A stretch of DNA of 11,327 nucleotides from NCBI GenBank assembly GCA_002431345.1, contig DJEN01000047.1:1-11327 (forward strand), in the 5' to 3' direction. Of this stretch, positions 1 to 7,262 are shown in pieces (the stretch's first letter is position 1; every line of letters begins with the position of its first letter). The notes under the pieces were generated by a model. The model did not search any database. It worked only from the letters and a program-made list of their open reading frames with translations, and was not told the DNA's origin. The position numbers and the translations under genes are program-made. The DNA is from Megasphaera sp. UBA5897 (lineage in GTDB: Bacteria > Bacillota > Negativicutes > Veillonellales > Megasphaeraceae).

Positions 1-1188
1 TTTTGGGATATACAGCAGCATGGGCATACTTTTTATTGGTTTGCCGGAGGGCGCGGCTCTACGAAATCCTCTTTTGTCGGCGTAGATATTCCGCTTCTCT
101 TAATGCAGCATCCCCAGTGCCATGCCGTTGTGCTGCGAAAGGTACGGAATACCATCAAAAACAGCGTGTATCCGCAAATTCAATGGGGCATTGAGCGGCT
201 TGGCGTGTTAGATCGGTACAAATTCATCACATCGCCTCACGAGATTACATACACGCCGACAGGACAGAAGATACTGTTCTTCGGGCTAGATGACCCGGCA
301 AAAGTAAAATCTATCAAGCTGCCCTTTGGTTACGTCGGTATTGTATGGTTTGAGGAATTGGATCAGTTCAGCGGTATGGAAGAAATCCGTAATGTCCTGC
401 AGTCGCTCCTGCGCGGCGGCTCCACATACTGGGTATTTTGCACGTACAACCCGCCCAAAAGCCGGAATAACTGGGTCAATGAGGAAATACTGGCAGACGA
501 TGCGGACCGATTTGTTCATCATTCTACGTATCGGCAGGTACCCCGTGACTGGCTGGGCGAGCAATTTATCTTGGAAGCGGAAAAGCTCAAGGCAAAAAGT
601 GAGGTCCTGTACCGCCACGAATATCTTGGCGAAGTCACGGGCACAGGCGGCGCCGTCTTCGATAACGTGGAAGACATGACCATGAACGACGAACTTGTAA
701 GAAATTTTGACAGGTTGTATTACGGCCTGGACTTCGGCTTTGCTGTGGACCCATTGGCGTTCGTGGCGATGTATTATGATGCAAAGCACGAAGACTTGTA
801 TATTTTCGATGAAATCTATCAGCAGAAATTGACTAATACCAAGGCGGCGCAGCTCATACTTCGAAAAATCGGGACGCAGCATATCATGGCTGATTCCGCT
901 GAACCAAAATCCATTGCAGAAATGAAGACGGCGGGGCTGTTTATCAGCGGCGCCAAAAAAGGCCCGGACAGTGTGGATTATGGTGTCAAATGGCTGCAGG
1001 GCCGTCGGCGTATCTATATTGATAAGCGGCGATGTCCGAATACGTATCGCGAATTTGTCAGCTATGAATACGAACGAAACCGTGCCGGGCAGTACATATC
1101 AGCTTATCCGGACAAGGATAATCATGCTATTGATGCCGTACGTTATGGATTGGGGCGGGTAATGCAGCGGCAGAATTTCAGATTTTAG
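1..1188 (+). CDS. Phage terminase large subunit, PBSX (XtmB) type, 5' truncated
   Basis: This is the ATPase/nuclease motor that packages DNA through the portal and cuts the concatemer. The frame is open from base 1, so the N-terminus lies outside the window; 395 residues are visible. The Walker A loop GGRGSTKS is at visible residues 16-23. Walker B follows at about 111-122 (YVGIVWFEELDQF, with the catalytic Glu pair near nt 352-357). A TYNPP coupling-type motif is at about 148-152. The RNase H-like nuclease domain shows LDFGF (Asp at 244), an MADS Asp at 298 and a C-terminal HAIDAVRYG motif with Asp 378, consistent with the three metal-binding acidic positions. The portal gene starts 15 bases after its TAG, the standard packaging-module order. 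The ATG at nt 103 is internal, because Walker A lies upstream of it. I see no frameshift or missing catalytic residue. Confidence 0.96.
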   Translation, partial: FWDIQQHGHTFYWFAGGRGSTKSSFVGVDIPLLLMQHPQCHAVVLRKVRNTIKNSVYPQIQWGIERLGVLDRYKFITSPHEITYTPTGQKILFFGLDDPAKVKSIKLPFGYVGIVWFEELDQFSGMEEIRNVLQSLLRGGSTYWVFCTYNPPKSRNNWVNEEILADDADRFVHHSTYRQVPRDWLGEQFILEAEKLKAKSEVLYRHEYLGEVTGTGGAVFDNVEDMTMNDELVRNFDRLYYGLDFGFAVDPLAFVAMYYDAKHEDLYIFDEIYQQKLTNTKAAQLILRKIGTQHIMADSAEPKSIAEMKTAGLFISGAKKGPDSVDYGVKWLQGRRRIYIDKRRCPNTYREFVSYEYERNRAGQYISAYPDKDNHAIDAVRYGLGRVMQRQNFRF

Positions 1189-1203
1189 GGGAGGAACGGA
1201 GAT

Positions 1204-2661
1204 ATGTTTCATGGATTGTGGAATTTATTCAGCACAGCCAACACAGAACTGGATGATATTATTTCATCGGGCGCACGGTCCGCCATGACAGATTTGCAGT
1301 TTTTATCAACAGAAACGCAGAATTGGCTGGAATCGCCGAGGCGCAAGCTGCAGATGCGGGGTAACGCATATTATCATTATGACTTTGATCCGCCACGAAT
1401 CCCTATACGGACAGATGTAGATGGTATGCCTATCTTCCAACCGGAAACGGATGAATTTGTCATCGATAATGTGTATGCCAATATGGTAGATCAAAAGGTG
1501 AATTATATACTGGGTAAACCTTTTTCCATGACGACACCGAACGATGCATATGCGGGTATTCTTCAACAGATATTTGACAAATCGTTTTTGCGGATGCTGG
1601 GCCGGACAGCAATCGATTCAATCAATGAAGGGCTGGCTTGGGTATTTCCTTATTATGCAAAAGATGGCTCGCTGCGGTTTCAAGAGTATCCGGCTCATGA
1701 GATTCTGCCGTTTTGGGCGGATGCGGAGCATACGCGGCTGGACTGCGCTATTCGGTATTATGAGGTTGTCACCTATGAGGGAAAACAGCAGCTGAATGTG
1801 GGACACGTAGAACTATATACGTCAGAGGGTATACAGCGTTTTATTTTCCGTAATGGGTCACTGATTCCTAATGTAGAAGGGCCAGGTCCTAACGTGGCGT
1901 ATGCGACGGTAACAGACAGCCATGGCAATTTAGTCCCAATGCAATGGGAACGAATACCGCTGATTGCCTTTAAGTGCAATGCACACGAAATACCGCTTAT
2001 CAAGCGCGTGCAGACGCTGCAGGACGCCTTGAACCGAACCCGGTCTAATTGGACGGGGACCATGAATAAGGACATCAACACGTCTATCCTGGCAGTTTAT
2101 GGCTATGAAGGTGAAGATGTGGCCGATTTGCGCCGTAAAATTCTTCAATACGGAGCTGTATTATTGGCCAATGACGGGCGTGTAGAAGTCTTGAACGTAC
2201 AGCACGGCGGCGGGGAATATACAGAGTATATTACGCAGCTTCATAAGGCATTAATTGAAAATGCCCGTGGCTTTGACTCTAAAGATGACCGCATGGCCAA
2301 TAACCCCAATGAAATGAACCTGCGTTCCATGTACAGCGATATCGATTTAGATGCTGATATGATGGAAACACAGTTTCAGGCAGCACTTGACCGGCTGCTT
2401 TGGTTTGTTGATAGACATTTGATTAATACGGGACAAGGAAACTTTACCGGCGAAAATGTAACGTTTACGTTTAACCGAAATATGATTGTCAACGACTCGG
2501 ATGCCATTGACAATGTCAGCAAATCTGAAGGTCTTGTGTCGAAAGAAACGCTGCTGGCTCATCATCCATACGTTACAGATGTGAAGGCAGAACAGGAGCG
2601 TTTGGATAAAGAACAGCAAGAAGAAAGAAAACGTTTGGAAAATGATGATTACTCATTATAA
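1204..2661 (+). CDS. Phage portal protein, SPP1 gp6-like
   Basis: The portal is a dodecameric ring at one capsid vertex. It nucleates procapsid assembly, docks the terminase and becomes the DNA exit channel. The protein is 485 residues, a normal length for the SPP1 gp6/DUF1483 portal family. Family-typical segments include an N-terminal NVYANMVDQKVNYILGKPF stretch (about residues 90-108), a mid-protein RVQTLQDALNRTRSN helix (about 268-282), and the late segment with RGFDSKDDRMANNPNEMNLRSMYSDIDLDAD. The C-terminus is a charged helix rich in Glu and Lys. The ATG is preceded by a GGGGAGGA ribosome binding site at about 1188-1196. The gene lies directly between terminase and scaffold, which supports the call. 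Nothing appears broken. Confidence 0.95.
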   Translation: MFHGLWNLFSTANTELDDIISSGARSAMTDLQFLSTETQNWLESPRRKLQMRGNAYYHYDFDPPRIPIRTDVDGMPIFQPETDEFVIDNVYANMVDQKVNYILGKPFSMTTPNDAYAGILQQIFDKSFLRMLGRTAIDSINEGLAWVFPYYAKDGSLRFQEYPAHEILPFWADAEHTRLDCAIRYYEVVTYEGKQQLNVGHVELYTSEGIQRFIFRNGSLIPNVEGPGPNVAYATVTDSHGNLVPMQWERIPLIAFKCNAHEIPLIKRVQTLQDALNRTRSNWTGTMNKDINTSILAVYGYEGEDVADLRRKILQYGAVLLANDGRVEVLNVQHGGGEYTEYITQLHKALIENARGFDSKDDRMANNPNEMNLRSMYSDIDLDADMMETQFQAALDRLLWFVDRHLINTGQGNFTGENVTFTFNRNMIVNDSDAIDNVSKSEGLVSKETLLAHHPYVTDVKAEQERLDKEQQEERKRLENDDYSL

Positions 2662-2682
2662 CTAGGAAAGGGGCATGATTAT

Positions 2683-3294
2683 ATGACAAAAGAAGAGTTG
2701 CTTGCCTTGGGAGTAAATGAAGAACAAGCAAAAAAAATTGTAGCAGACCAGGAACAAAATTTTGTACCGGCATCAAAGTTTCAGGAAATCCAGAAAGGGA
2801 AAAAGGCGCTGGATGCACAGCTTGCGGACCGGGATAAACAGCTGAAAGATTTGCAGGCAAAGGCAGGCGATAATGAAGAGCTCAAAAAACAAATTCAAAC
2901 GCTTCAAGATGACAACAAAAAAGCGGAAAAGAAATATAAAGCAGAGCTGCATCAGATTGCGTTGAACAATGCCATTGATAAAGCCTTGACATCTGCCCGT
3001 GCCCGTAATAACAAAGCAGTTCGGGCTTTGCTGGATATGGACGGTGTAGATCTTGATGAGGATGGCAAACTTATCGGCGTATCTAAACAATTAAAGAAGT
3101 TGGCCGAAGATGAAGGTACGAAATTTTTATTTAAAGAAGAGAATACGACAGGCGGTAATACTAAATTGTCCGGTATGGCGCCTATTCGTAAAGATGGCGG
3201 CGGCGATGCAGGCGGTTCTTTGGGTGCACAATTCGCAGCAGCATATAATTCGATGGTAAATCCTGTTTCTAACGGAGATAAAGGAGGAAATTAA
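2683..3294 (+). CDS. Capsid scaffolding protein, phage minor structural GP20 family
   Basis: This is an internal scaffold that directs polymerisation of the major capsid protein and leaves before or during maturation. It is 203 residues, mostly helical and highly charged. A long Lys/Glu/Gln-rich predicted coiled coil spans about residues 30-105, followed by an ARARNNKAVRALLDMDGVD segment typical of the GP20 family (about 114-132). A Gly-rich linker (about 155-180) leads to a short C-terminal helix (AQFAAAYNSM), which in scaffolds usually contacts the capsid protein. The ATG at 2683 has a GGAAAGGGG binding site upstream. The gene sits between the portal and the decoration/capsid genes, as expected. 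No protease motif is visible, so I do not call it a protease-scaffold fusion. Confidence 0.9.
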   Translation: MTKEELLALGVNEEQAKKIVADQEQNFVPASKFQEIQKGKKALDAQLADRDKQLKDLQAKAGDNEELKKQIQTLQDDNKKAEKKYKAELHQIALNNAIDKALTSARARNNKAVRALLDMDGVDLDEDGKLIGVSKQLKKLAEDEGTKFLFKEENTTGGNTKLSGMAPIRKDGGGDAGGSLGAQFAAAYNSMVNPVSNGDKGGN

Positions 3295-3295
3295 C

Positions 3296-3628
3296 ATGGC
3301 TCATATTCGTACTTATACAGCAACGGCGGTACCGGCATTTTTGGCTTCGGCTGAAGGGCTGGTTCGTCAGACCGTACAGGTGCTGCAGGATGGTGTAACA
3401 GCGGATGAATACGGCAATAAAATCGTAAAGGCCGGCACTGTTTATCCGACAAATGATGCTTCGGCTAAGGGGGTTTTATTTGAAGATGTAGACGTTACAA
3501 ACGGTGACCATGAAGGCAGCTTGATTGTAGCCGGCCGAATTTATTCAGATATGCTGCCGACCGCACCGGGAAAAGATGTATCCCTGCCTGGCATTACATT
3601 TGTGACAGCGGTGGCAACTACACGATAG
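3296..3628 (+). CDS. Probable head decoration / capsid-stabilising protein
   Basis: This is a 110-residue protein between scaffold and major capsid genes, the usual position of lambda gpD-like or HK97-type decoration proteins. The central segment (about residues 38-80) alternates beta-prone stretches: VKAGTVYPTND, KGVLFEDVDVTNGDHEGSL and IVAGRIYSD. This matches the pattern in Bacillota phage decoration proteins, where a 'pay-in' value is followed by 'GILFEDVDV...' and 'VIVAG' strands. The start is one base after the scaffold stop, with AAGGAGG at 3281-3287 embedded in the end of the scaffold gene, so the two are probably translationally coupled. Role and position on the capsid are inferred from context and pattern. 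No catalytic motif is seen. Confidence 0.72.
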   Translation: MAHIRTYTATAVPAFLASAEGLVRQTVQVLQDGVTADEYGNKIVKAGTVYPTNDASAKGVLFEDVDVTNGDHEGSLIVAGRIYSDMLPTAPGKDVSLPGITFVTAVATTR

Positions 3629-3649
3629 GGAAAAGGAGGAATAACAATT

Positions 3650-4672
3650 ATGGATTTATTGGCATTAATTAATCCCAAAGATTTAATTGATTTTTCGCAG
3701 CATTTCAGCATTACGCGCCATTATCTGGGGGATAAACTGTTCCCTGACATGAAAACGCAGAACTTAAAGGCCGAATTTTTGCGCCTGACAGATGGGCTGA
3801 TGCTGCCGACGATGGCATTGGTGCATGGATTTGATACAGAAGCGCATATTGGCCAGCGTCCGACGGCGGAAAAAGTTCAGTTGGAAAAAATGTTTATCAA
3901 AGAGAAAATTAATCAGTCTGAACGCGTACAGCTCTTTTTGGATAATGGCGGCGATGAAAACAGCATCGTCCGTTTTGTGTTTGACGATGTAGCCCGCCTT
4001 TGTGAATCCGTTAAGACACGAACGGAAGTTATGAAGTGCGACGTTTTGCAGAACGGGAAGATTACGGTCAAAGAAAACGGTTTGACGATGGAAGTTGATT
4101 ATGGCGTGCCAAGAGCCAACACAGGCACACTTGACTTTACAGCGAATGCTGACGTACTGGGGCAGTTGCAGACATTAGTTGACAAAGCAGCTGACGCAGG
4201 CCAGCATATTACACAGGTTGTTACTACGTCAAAGGTAATGACGGCACTGCGCAAAAATACAGGCGTGCAGAAAGCTGTTTTAGGCGTAAATGGCCAAGGT
4301 GTATTTCTCAGCAGTGCACAGCTTCAATCGCTGATGCAGGGGCAGTTTGGGTTTACACTGAACGTGTACGATGAACGGTATCGGTACGAAGGCACGAAAG
4401 GTGCATTGGTATCGAAACGTTATATTGATGAAAATAAATTCATCGGCATTTCTACGCTGCCGAATGGTACGGCTGGCGTTGGCCTTTGGGGAACCACGCC
4501 GGAAGAGCTGGCAGCAGGCCCCTTTACGGAGAAAAACGCATCGCAGTTCATCACAGCGGTACGCTGGGCTGAACCCGACCCGGTAGCAGTTTGGACAAAA
4601 GCGGCAGGATTATTTATTCCAGCAGTGCCTAATCCAAGCGGTATTTTCCCGCAGACGGTTACGTTGGCATAG
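3650..4672 (+). CDS. Phage major capsid protein, E family
   Basis: This is the main shell protein, assembled as hexamers and pentamers around the scaffold. It is 340 residues, in the range of the lambda gpE-like 'major capsid protein E' family. The N-terminal part contains the typical YLGDKLFPDMKTQNLKAEFL segment (about residues 25-44), which precedes the extended loop region. The central and C-terminal part carries the conserved pattern of a helix-rich stretch, then LNVYDERYRY (about 236-245) and KFIGISTLPNGTAGVGLWGTTPEE (about 263-286), seen in this family just before the C-terminal FITAVRWAEPDPVAVWTKA strand. A GGAGGAATAACAATT leader gives a strong ribosome binding site. Its place directly after scaffold and decoration genes supports the assignment. 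Confidence 0.94.
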   Translation: MDLLALINPKDLIDFSQHFSITRHYLGDKLFPDMKTQNLKAEFLRLTDGLMLPTMALVHGFDTEAHIGQRPTAEKVQLEKMFIKEKINQSERVQLFLDNGGDENSIVRFVFDDVARLCESVKTRTEVMKCDVLQNGKITVKENGLTMEVDYGVPRANTGTLDFTANADVLGQLQTLVDKAADAGQHITQVVTTSKVMTALRKNTGVQKAVLGVNGQGVFLSSAQLQSLMQGQFGFTLNVYDERYRYEGTKGALVSKRYIDENKFIGISTLPNGTAGVGLWGTTPEELAAGPFTEKNASQFITAVRWAEPDPVAVWTKAAGLFIPAVPNPSGIFPQTVTLA

Positions 4673-4685
4673 GATGTGACAGGAT

Positions 4686-6107
4686 ATGGACAGTGAAGTC
4701 TATTGGGCACAGCGGGCAGAGGAACGCGAGAAGTACTGGCACAATAAATGCCAAGAAACGATTGAAAAAGAGCTAGCCAGCTACTACCGGGCTTCGCTGG
4801 GCCGTATTCAGACAGAGATTGCTGCGTTGTATGGCCGTTTTGCCGTGGATAACGAGCTAACTATGACCGAAGCACGGAAGCTGTTAAAAGACAGTGAATT
4901 CCGGCAATGGCGCATGGAGATACAAGATTACGTCAAGCAAATCGAAGCAACAGGCGATAAAGGCCTGGAGCGGGAACTAAACGTACTGGCTATGCGCAGC
5001 CGCATCAGCCGTTTGGATAAGCTGTACAGCGAAACACTGATGGAGCTGGATAAGTTAGGACGTAAGGTTTCTAAAGATATGAAATCATTTCTGACGGACG
5101 CCTATAAGGATAACTACTATCACGGCTTGTATGATATTGCAAAAGCTGGAGAGCTGCAAAACGCCGTATCTAAGGTTGATTCTAAGACCCTAAACGATGT
5201 GCTGCGGACGCGGTGGAGCGGTAAAAATTATAGCGAACGTATCTGGAAGAATCAGAAACTACTAGCAAAGGCTATCAAGGATGAAATGATGACGGCTGCT
5301 CATCGCGGCGAAAGCGTCGAGAAAATATCAACGCGGATTGCAAAGCGCATGGACGTTGGCATTAGTAATGCTCGTCGCCTAGTACGGACAGAACTAAATT
5401 ACGTTAATAATCAATCTGCCTTTGAAAGTATCAAAGATGCAGGCATGAAGTATTTCCGCTTCATTGCCACGTTGGACCGGCGCACGTCGGCTATTTGCCG
5501 CGCCCATGATGGGCATGTATACGCCTTGTCAGAAGCACGGGCAGGAACAAACGTACCGCCGCTTCACCCTAATTGCAGGTCTACTATTGCGGGCAGTCTG
5601 TATGGTCCGAACAAGGCGAAGACTGGTACAAGGGCCGCGAGGAACGACGCTGGAAAAACAGTTTACGTTCCGGCAGATATGAAGTATGAGGACTGGGCAT
5701 CCGTATATGTTGATAAATCGAAGACCTTGTCGGAATGGCAGAAAGACAGGAAAAATGATATAATAAAAGAAAAATTGACAAGAGTTTTAGTAACAGTAGG
5801 TATTAAGTTTGAAACCGTTCACTATCCGCCTAAACCGATTGTTAGTGAGAAGCTCACTATTGATGATGCACATGTCAATCAGGAACGACAACATGGGGTT
5901 ACATTACCTATAGCACAAAATATAATTGATACTGCATTATTTTCGTTGACTGGGTGGAATGGGCGGAATGAAAGGTACTATGCTATGCTTGGAGTCGCTT
6001 ATGTTTTAGATGGGTGTATACGAACCGCATTTTTAGAAAATGAGTTTGATGATAAAGTCAAGGAGGTGCTGAAAAGATGGAAAGGAATCAAATCCGATGC
6101 CCCATAG
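4686..6107 (+). CDS. MuF minor head protein with C-terminal toxin-like extension
   Basis: The protein is 473 residues. Residues 1-205 are helical. The Phage_Mu_F / SPP1 gp7 domain spans about 205-302. It shows ARRLVRTELN (229-238), TLDRRTSAICRAHDG (262-276, Cys 271) and PPLHPNCRST (291-300, His 294 and Cys 297). Family members bind the portal and enter the head, and some travel with the DNA. A linker with VPADMKYEDW (328-337) follows, then an extension to 473 not needed by minimal MuF proteins. The extension has HVNQERQHGVTLPIAQNII (396-414), then strand-rich RYYAMLGVAYVLDGCIRTAF (430-449) and FDDKVKEVL (454-462). This HxxxxR...GVT...strands...T pattern resembles BECR/RelE-like RNase tails of MuF polymorphic toxins. 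Composition turns AT-rich near residue 354. The ribosome binding site is weak (AGGATGTGACAGG). The next gene starts inside it (31-base overlap). Confidence 0.92.
   Translation: MDSEVYWAQRAEEREKYWHNKCQETIEKELASYYRASLGRIQTEIAALYGRFAVDNELTMTEARKLLKDSEFRQWRMEIQDYVKQIEATGDKGLERELNVLAMRSRISRLDKLYSETLMELDKLGRKVSKDMKSFLTDAYKDNYYHGLYDIAKAGELQNAVSKVDSKTLNDVLRTRWSGKNYSERIWKNQKLLAKAIKDEMMTAAHRGESVEKISTRIAKRMDVGISNARRLVRTELNYVNNQSAFESIKDAGMKYFRFIATLDRRTSAICRAHDGHVYALSEARAGTNVPPLHPNCRSTIAGSLYGPNKAKTGTRAARNDAGKTVYVPADMKYEDWASVYVDKSKTLSEWQKDRKNDIIKEKLTRVLVTVGIKFETVHYPPKPIVSEKLTIDDAHVNQERQHGVTLPIAQNIIDTALFSLTGWNGRNERYYAMLGVAYVLDGCIRTAFLENEFDDKVKEVLKRWKGIKSDAP
5745..6104 (+). other. Swappable C-terminal toxin domain of the MuF protein (candidate RNase)
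   Basis: This sub-region is the coding DNA for MuF residues 354-473. It differs from the rest of the gene: GC in 60-base blocks falls from 36/60 at 5461-5520 to 16/60 at 5761-5820 (hand counts). Candidate active-site residues are His 396, Arg 401, His 403 and Thr 447, followed by Glu/Asp 451-456; these are guesses from the BECR-type layout, not homology results. The boundary lies after the VPADMKYEDW linker, where MuF polymorphic toxins are known to exchange tails. It could instead be a head-specific structural extension with no toxicity. Confidence 0.5.
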
Positions 6108-6253
6108 CAGGGCGGATGATAGACGATGCAGAATGCCTTGATGTCCATATGGTCATTGAAGAAGGGGCTCCACTCTGGTCGGCGCCGCAAGACATAGTCA
6201 ATAAACCAAATTTTAGAAAAGAATGCTTATTGTGCCGACACCATCATGGCTAA
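6077..6253 (+). CDS. Four-cysteine mini-protein A (58 aa), probable zinc binder
   Basis: This short gene overlaps the last 31 bases of the MuF gene in another frame. It has a perfect AGGAGG at 6061-6066 ten bases before the ATG, so expression is well supported. The 58-residue product begins MERNQIRCPIAGRMIDD and ends NFRKECLLCRHHHG. Cysteines lie at 8, 20, 50 and 53, giving C-x11-C-x29-C-x2-C, with FRK just before the C-terminal CxxC and three His at the end. This looks like a small structural zinc site. The gene at 6577 has exactly the same spacing, so the two are paralogues. I recognise no named family. Its coupling to the toxin-tailed MuF gene suggests a role linked to that protein, such as immunity, chaperone or loading factor, but this is inference. 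Confidence 0.85.
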   Translation: MERNQIRCPIAGRMIDDAECLDVHMVIEEGAPLWSAPQDIVNKPNFRKECLLCRHHHG

Positions 6254-6276
6254 GCAGATGTAAAAAAGGTGGTATG

Positions 6277-6570
6277 ATGAAGCAGATTGTAGCGGATGGT
6301 ATAAAACAAGGTAAAAAGTATCATGTTATATGTGAAGAAAACGAATCAGGTAATATAGTAATTACCTTTAATGGGCAATCAGATGAAGATTTGCAGGCTC
6401 AGTTGTATATGAGTATTTTTGAAAGCGTAGCTCCCGAGCCGGTAAGAGAGTATACAAGCGAATCTATGGAAGGTTACGAAAACGCTCTTAGTACTATTTT
6501 TTTTGATGAATTACTGGGCATACAAGTTGAAGGAATGGAAGATAATGCACCTGAAGCGGCGAGGTTTTAA
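6277..6570 (+). CDS. Acidic 97-aa hypothetical, candidate immunity protein
   Basis: The start is most likely the ATG at 6277, four bases after AAGGTGG (6266-6272). The ATG at 6274 is in the same frame but too close to that site. A more upstream in-frame start at 6223 would run deep into the previous gene and has no ribosome binding site. The product starts MKQIVADGIKQGKKYHVIC and is strongly acidic, with 19 Asp/Glu against 6 Lys/Arg. The N-terminal half looks like beta strands (KYHVICEENESGNIVITFNG) and the rest helical. No signal peptide, membrane segment or known motif is visible. Immunity proteins to nuclease toxins are often small, acidic and encoded just downstream, which this fits. I do not recognise a family, and the pairing with the MuF tail is inferred. 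Confidence 0.75.
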   Translation: MKQIVADGIKQGKKYHVICEENESGNIVITFNGQSDEDLQAQLYMSIFESVAPEPVREYTSESMEGYENALSTIFFDELLGIQVEGMEDNAPEAARF

Positions 6571-6576
6571 AAAATT

Positions 6577-6744
6577 ATGAAAGTGATGTGTCCGGTCATC
6601 CATAAAGAAATTGAAGATTATGACTGCATGGAATACGCAACCATTGCAGAAAGAATTTTAAAGCCTAATGCAGGACATATTGAGTTTACTAAAAATAAAA
6701 ATTTTCGTGAACGGTGCAAGGAATGTCCATATCATCCTAATTAA
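6577..6744 (+). CDS. Four-cysteine mini-protein B (55 aa), paralogue of A
   Basis: The ATG is six bases after the previous stop. A GAGG at 6561-6564 is the only ribosome binding candidate and is rather far (12 bases), so coupling to the upstream gene is likely. The 55-residue product begins MKVMCPVIHKEIEDYDC and ends NFRERCKECPYHPN. Cysteines at 5, 17, 47 and 50 give C-x11-C-x29-C-x2-C, identical to the gene at 6077. Shared positions also include CP[IV], I[DE]D before the second Cys, NFR[KE] before the third, and a His after the fourth. Overall identity outside these positions is low, so this is an old duplication or two independently acquired family members. It directly precedes the broken metallopeptidase-like tail, as A accompanies the intact toxin tail. 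Confidence 0.82.
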   Translation: MKVMCPVIHKEIEDYDCMEYATIAERILKPNAGHIEFTKNKNFRERCKECPYHPN

Positions 6745-6770
6745 TATGTTTTTAGTGAGGAGTGAGGTAG

Positions 6771-7250
6771 AACAGATTCTTTTGTCCTGGGGCGGTTAAG
6801 CCTAGCGGCAAGTATTATGAATCTAACTTTAATGATTTTCGTGATAAGTATGTTTCCATTCATATGTCTGGAGATCGGCGAACTACGCCGTATCATGAAA
6901 TTGGGCATATGGTAGAATTTTTTAATCCGAATGCTCTACGAATTTCAAAAGAATTTATAAAAGCTCGCACCAAGGGAGAAAAAGCAGTTCTGTTGCGGGA
7001 TTTGTTTCCAACTAGTGGATACGGTTTTCAAGAAGTAACAAAACCAGATGATTTTATTTCACCATATATCGGCAAAGAATATGATGGTGCCACTGAGGTA
7101 TTAAGTATGGGTTTGGAGCAGATTTTTGAGCCAACAGATATGCTGAAAAGAGTTGAGCGGGTCGATGGACATTACAAACGGAAATATGCTACAATCAAAG
7201 AAGATGAAGAGTACTTGTATTTGATTGTGGGATTAATTTTAAAAGCATAG
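6771..7250 (+). pseudogene. Headless HEIGH metallopeptidase-like toxin tail (orphan MuF-type cassette)
   Basis: The frame is open from 6771, just after an in-frame TAG at 6768, but the only usable start is an ATG at 6864 with no ribosome binding site. Codons 6771-6863 still read like protein (PSGKYYESNFNDFRDKYVSIH), so coding sequence continues upstream of that ATG and the natural N-terminus is missing. From 6864 the 128 residues contain TTPYHEIGHMVEFF with HEIGH at 11-15 (nt 6894-6908), a zincin zinc-binding helix. A later ATEVLSMGLEQIF has Glu 78 as possible third ligand. The PYIGKEYDGATEVLSMG type of segment occurs, as I recall, at the ends of phage head-morphogenesis fusions. I infer a displaced C-terminal toxin domain without its MuF carrier. 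A short protein translated from 6864 cannot be excluded. Confidence 0.6.
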
Positions 7251-7262
7251 GAGGCGGCTTTG

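Noticed and set aside
286..882. Long minus-strand open frame opposite the terminase
   Set aside because: It lies wholly opposite a gene with intact terminase motifs, has no ribosome binding site, and its translation looks unlike a folded protein. The same applies to minus-strand frames at 8877-9266, 9308-9868 and 10160-10762.
5775..5806. Possible promoter: perfect TTGACA at 5775-5780
   Set aside because: The nearest -10-like hexamer (TATTAA, 5801-5806) is 20 bases away and at 17 bases the sequence is poor. In AT-rich coding DNA one such hexamer is expected by chance.
6223..6276. Upstream start for the acidic 97-aa gene
   Set aside because: It lies inside the Cys protein A gene with no ribosome binding site, whereas AAGGTGG fits the ATG at 6277.
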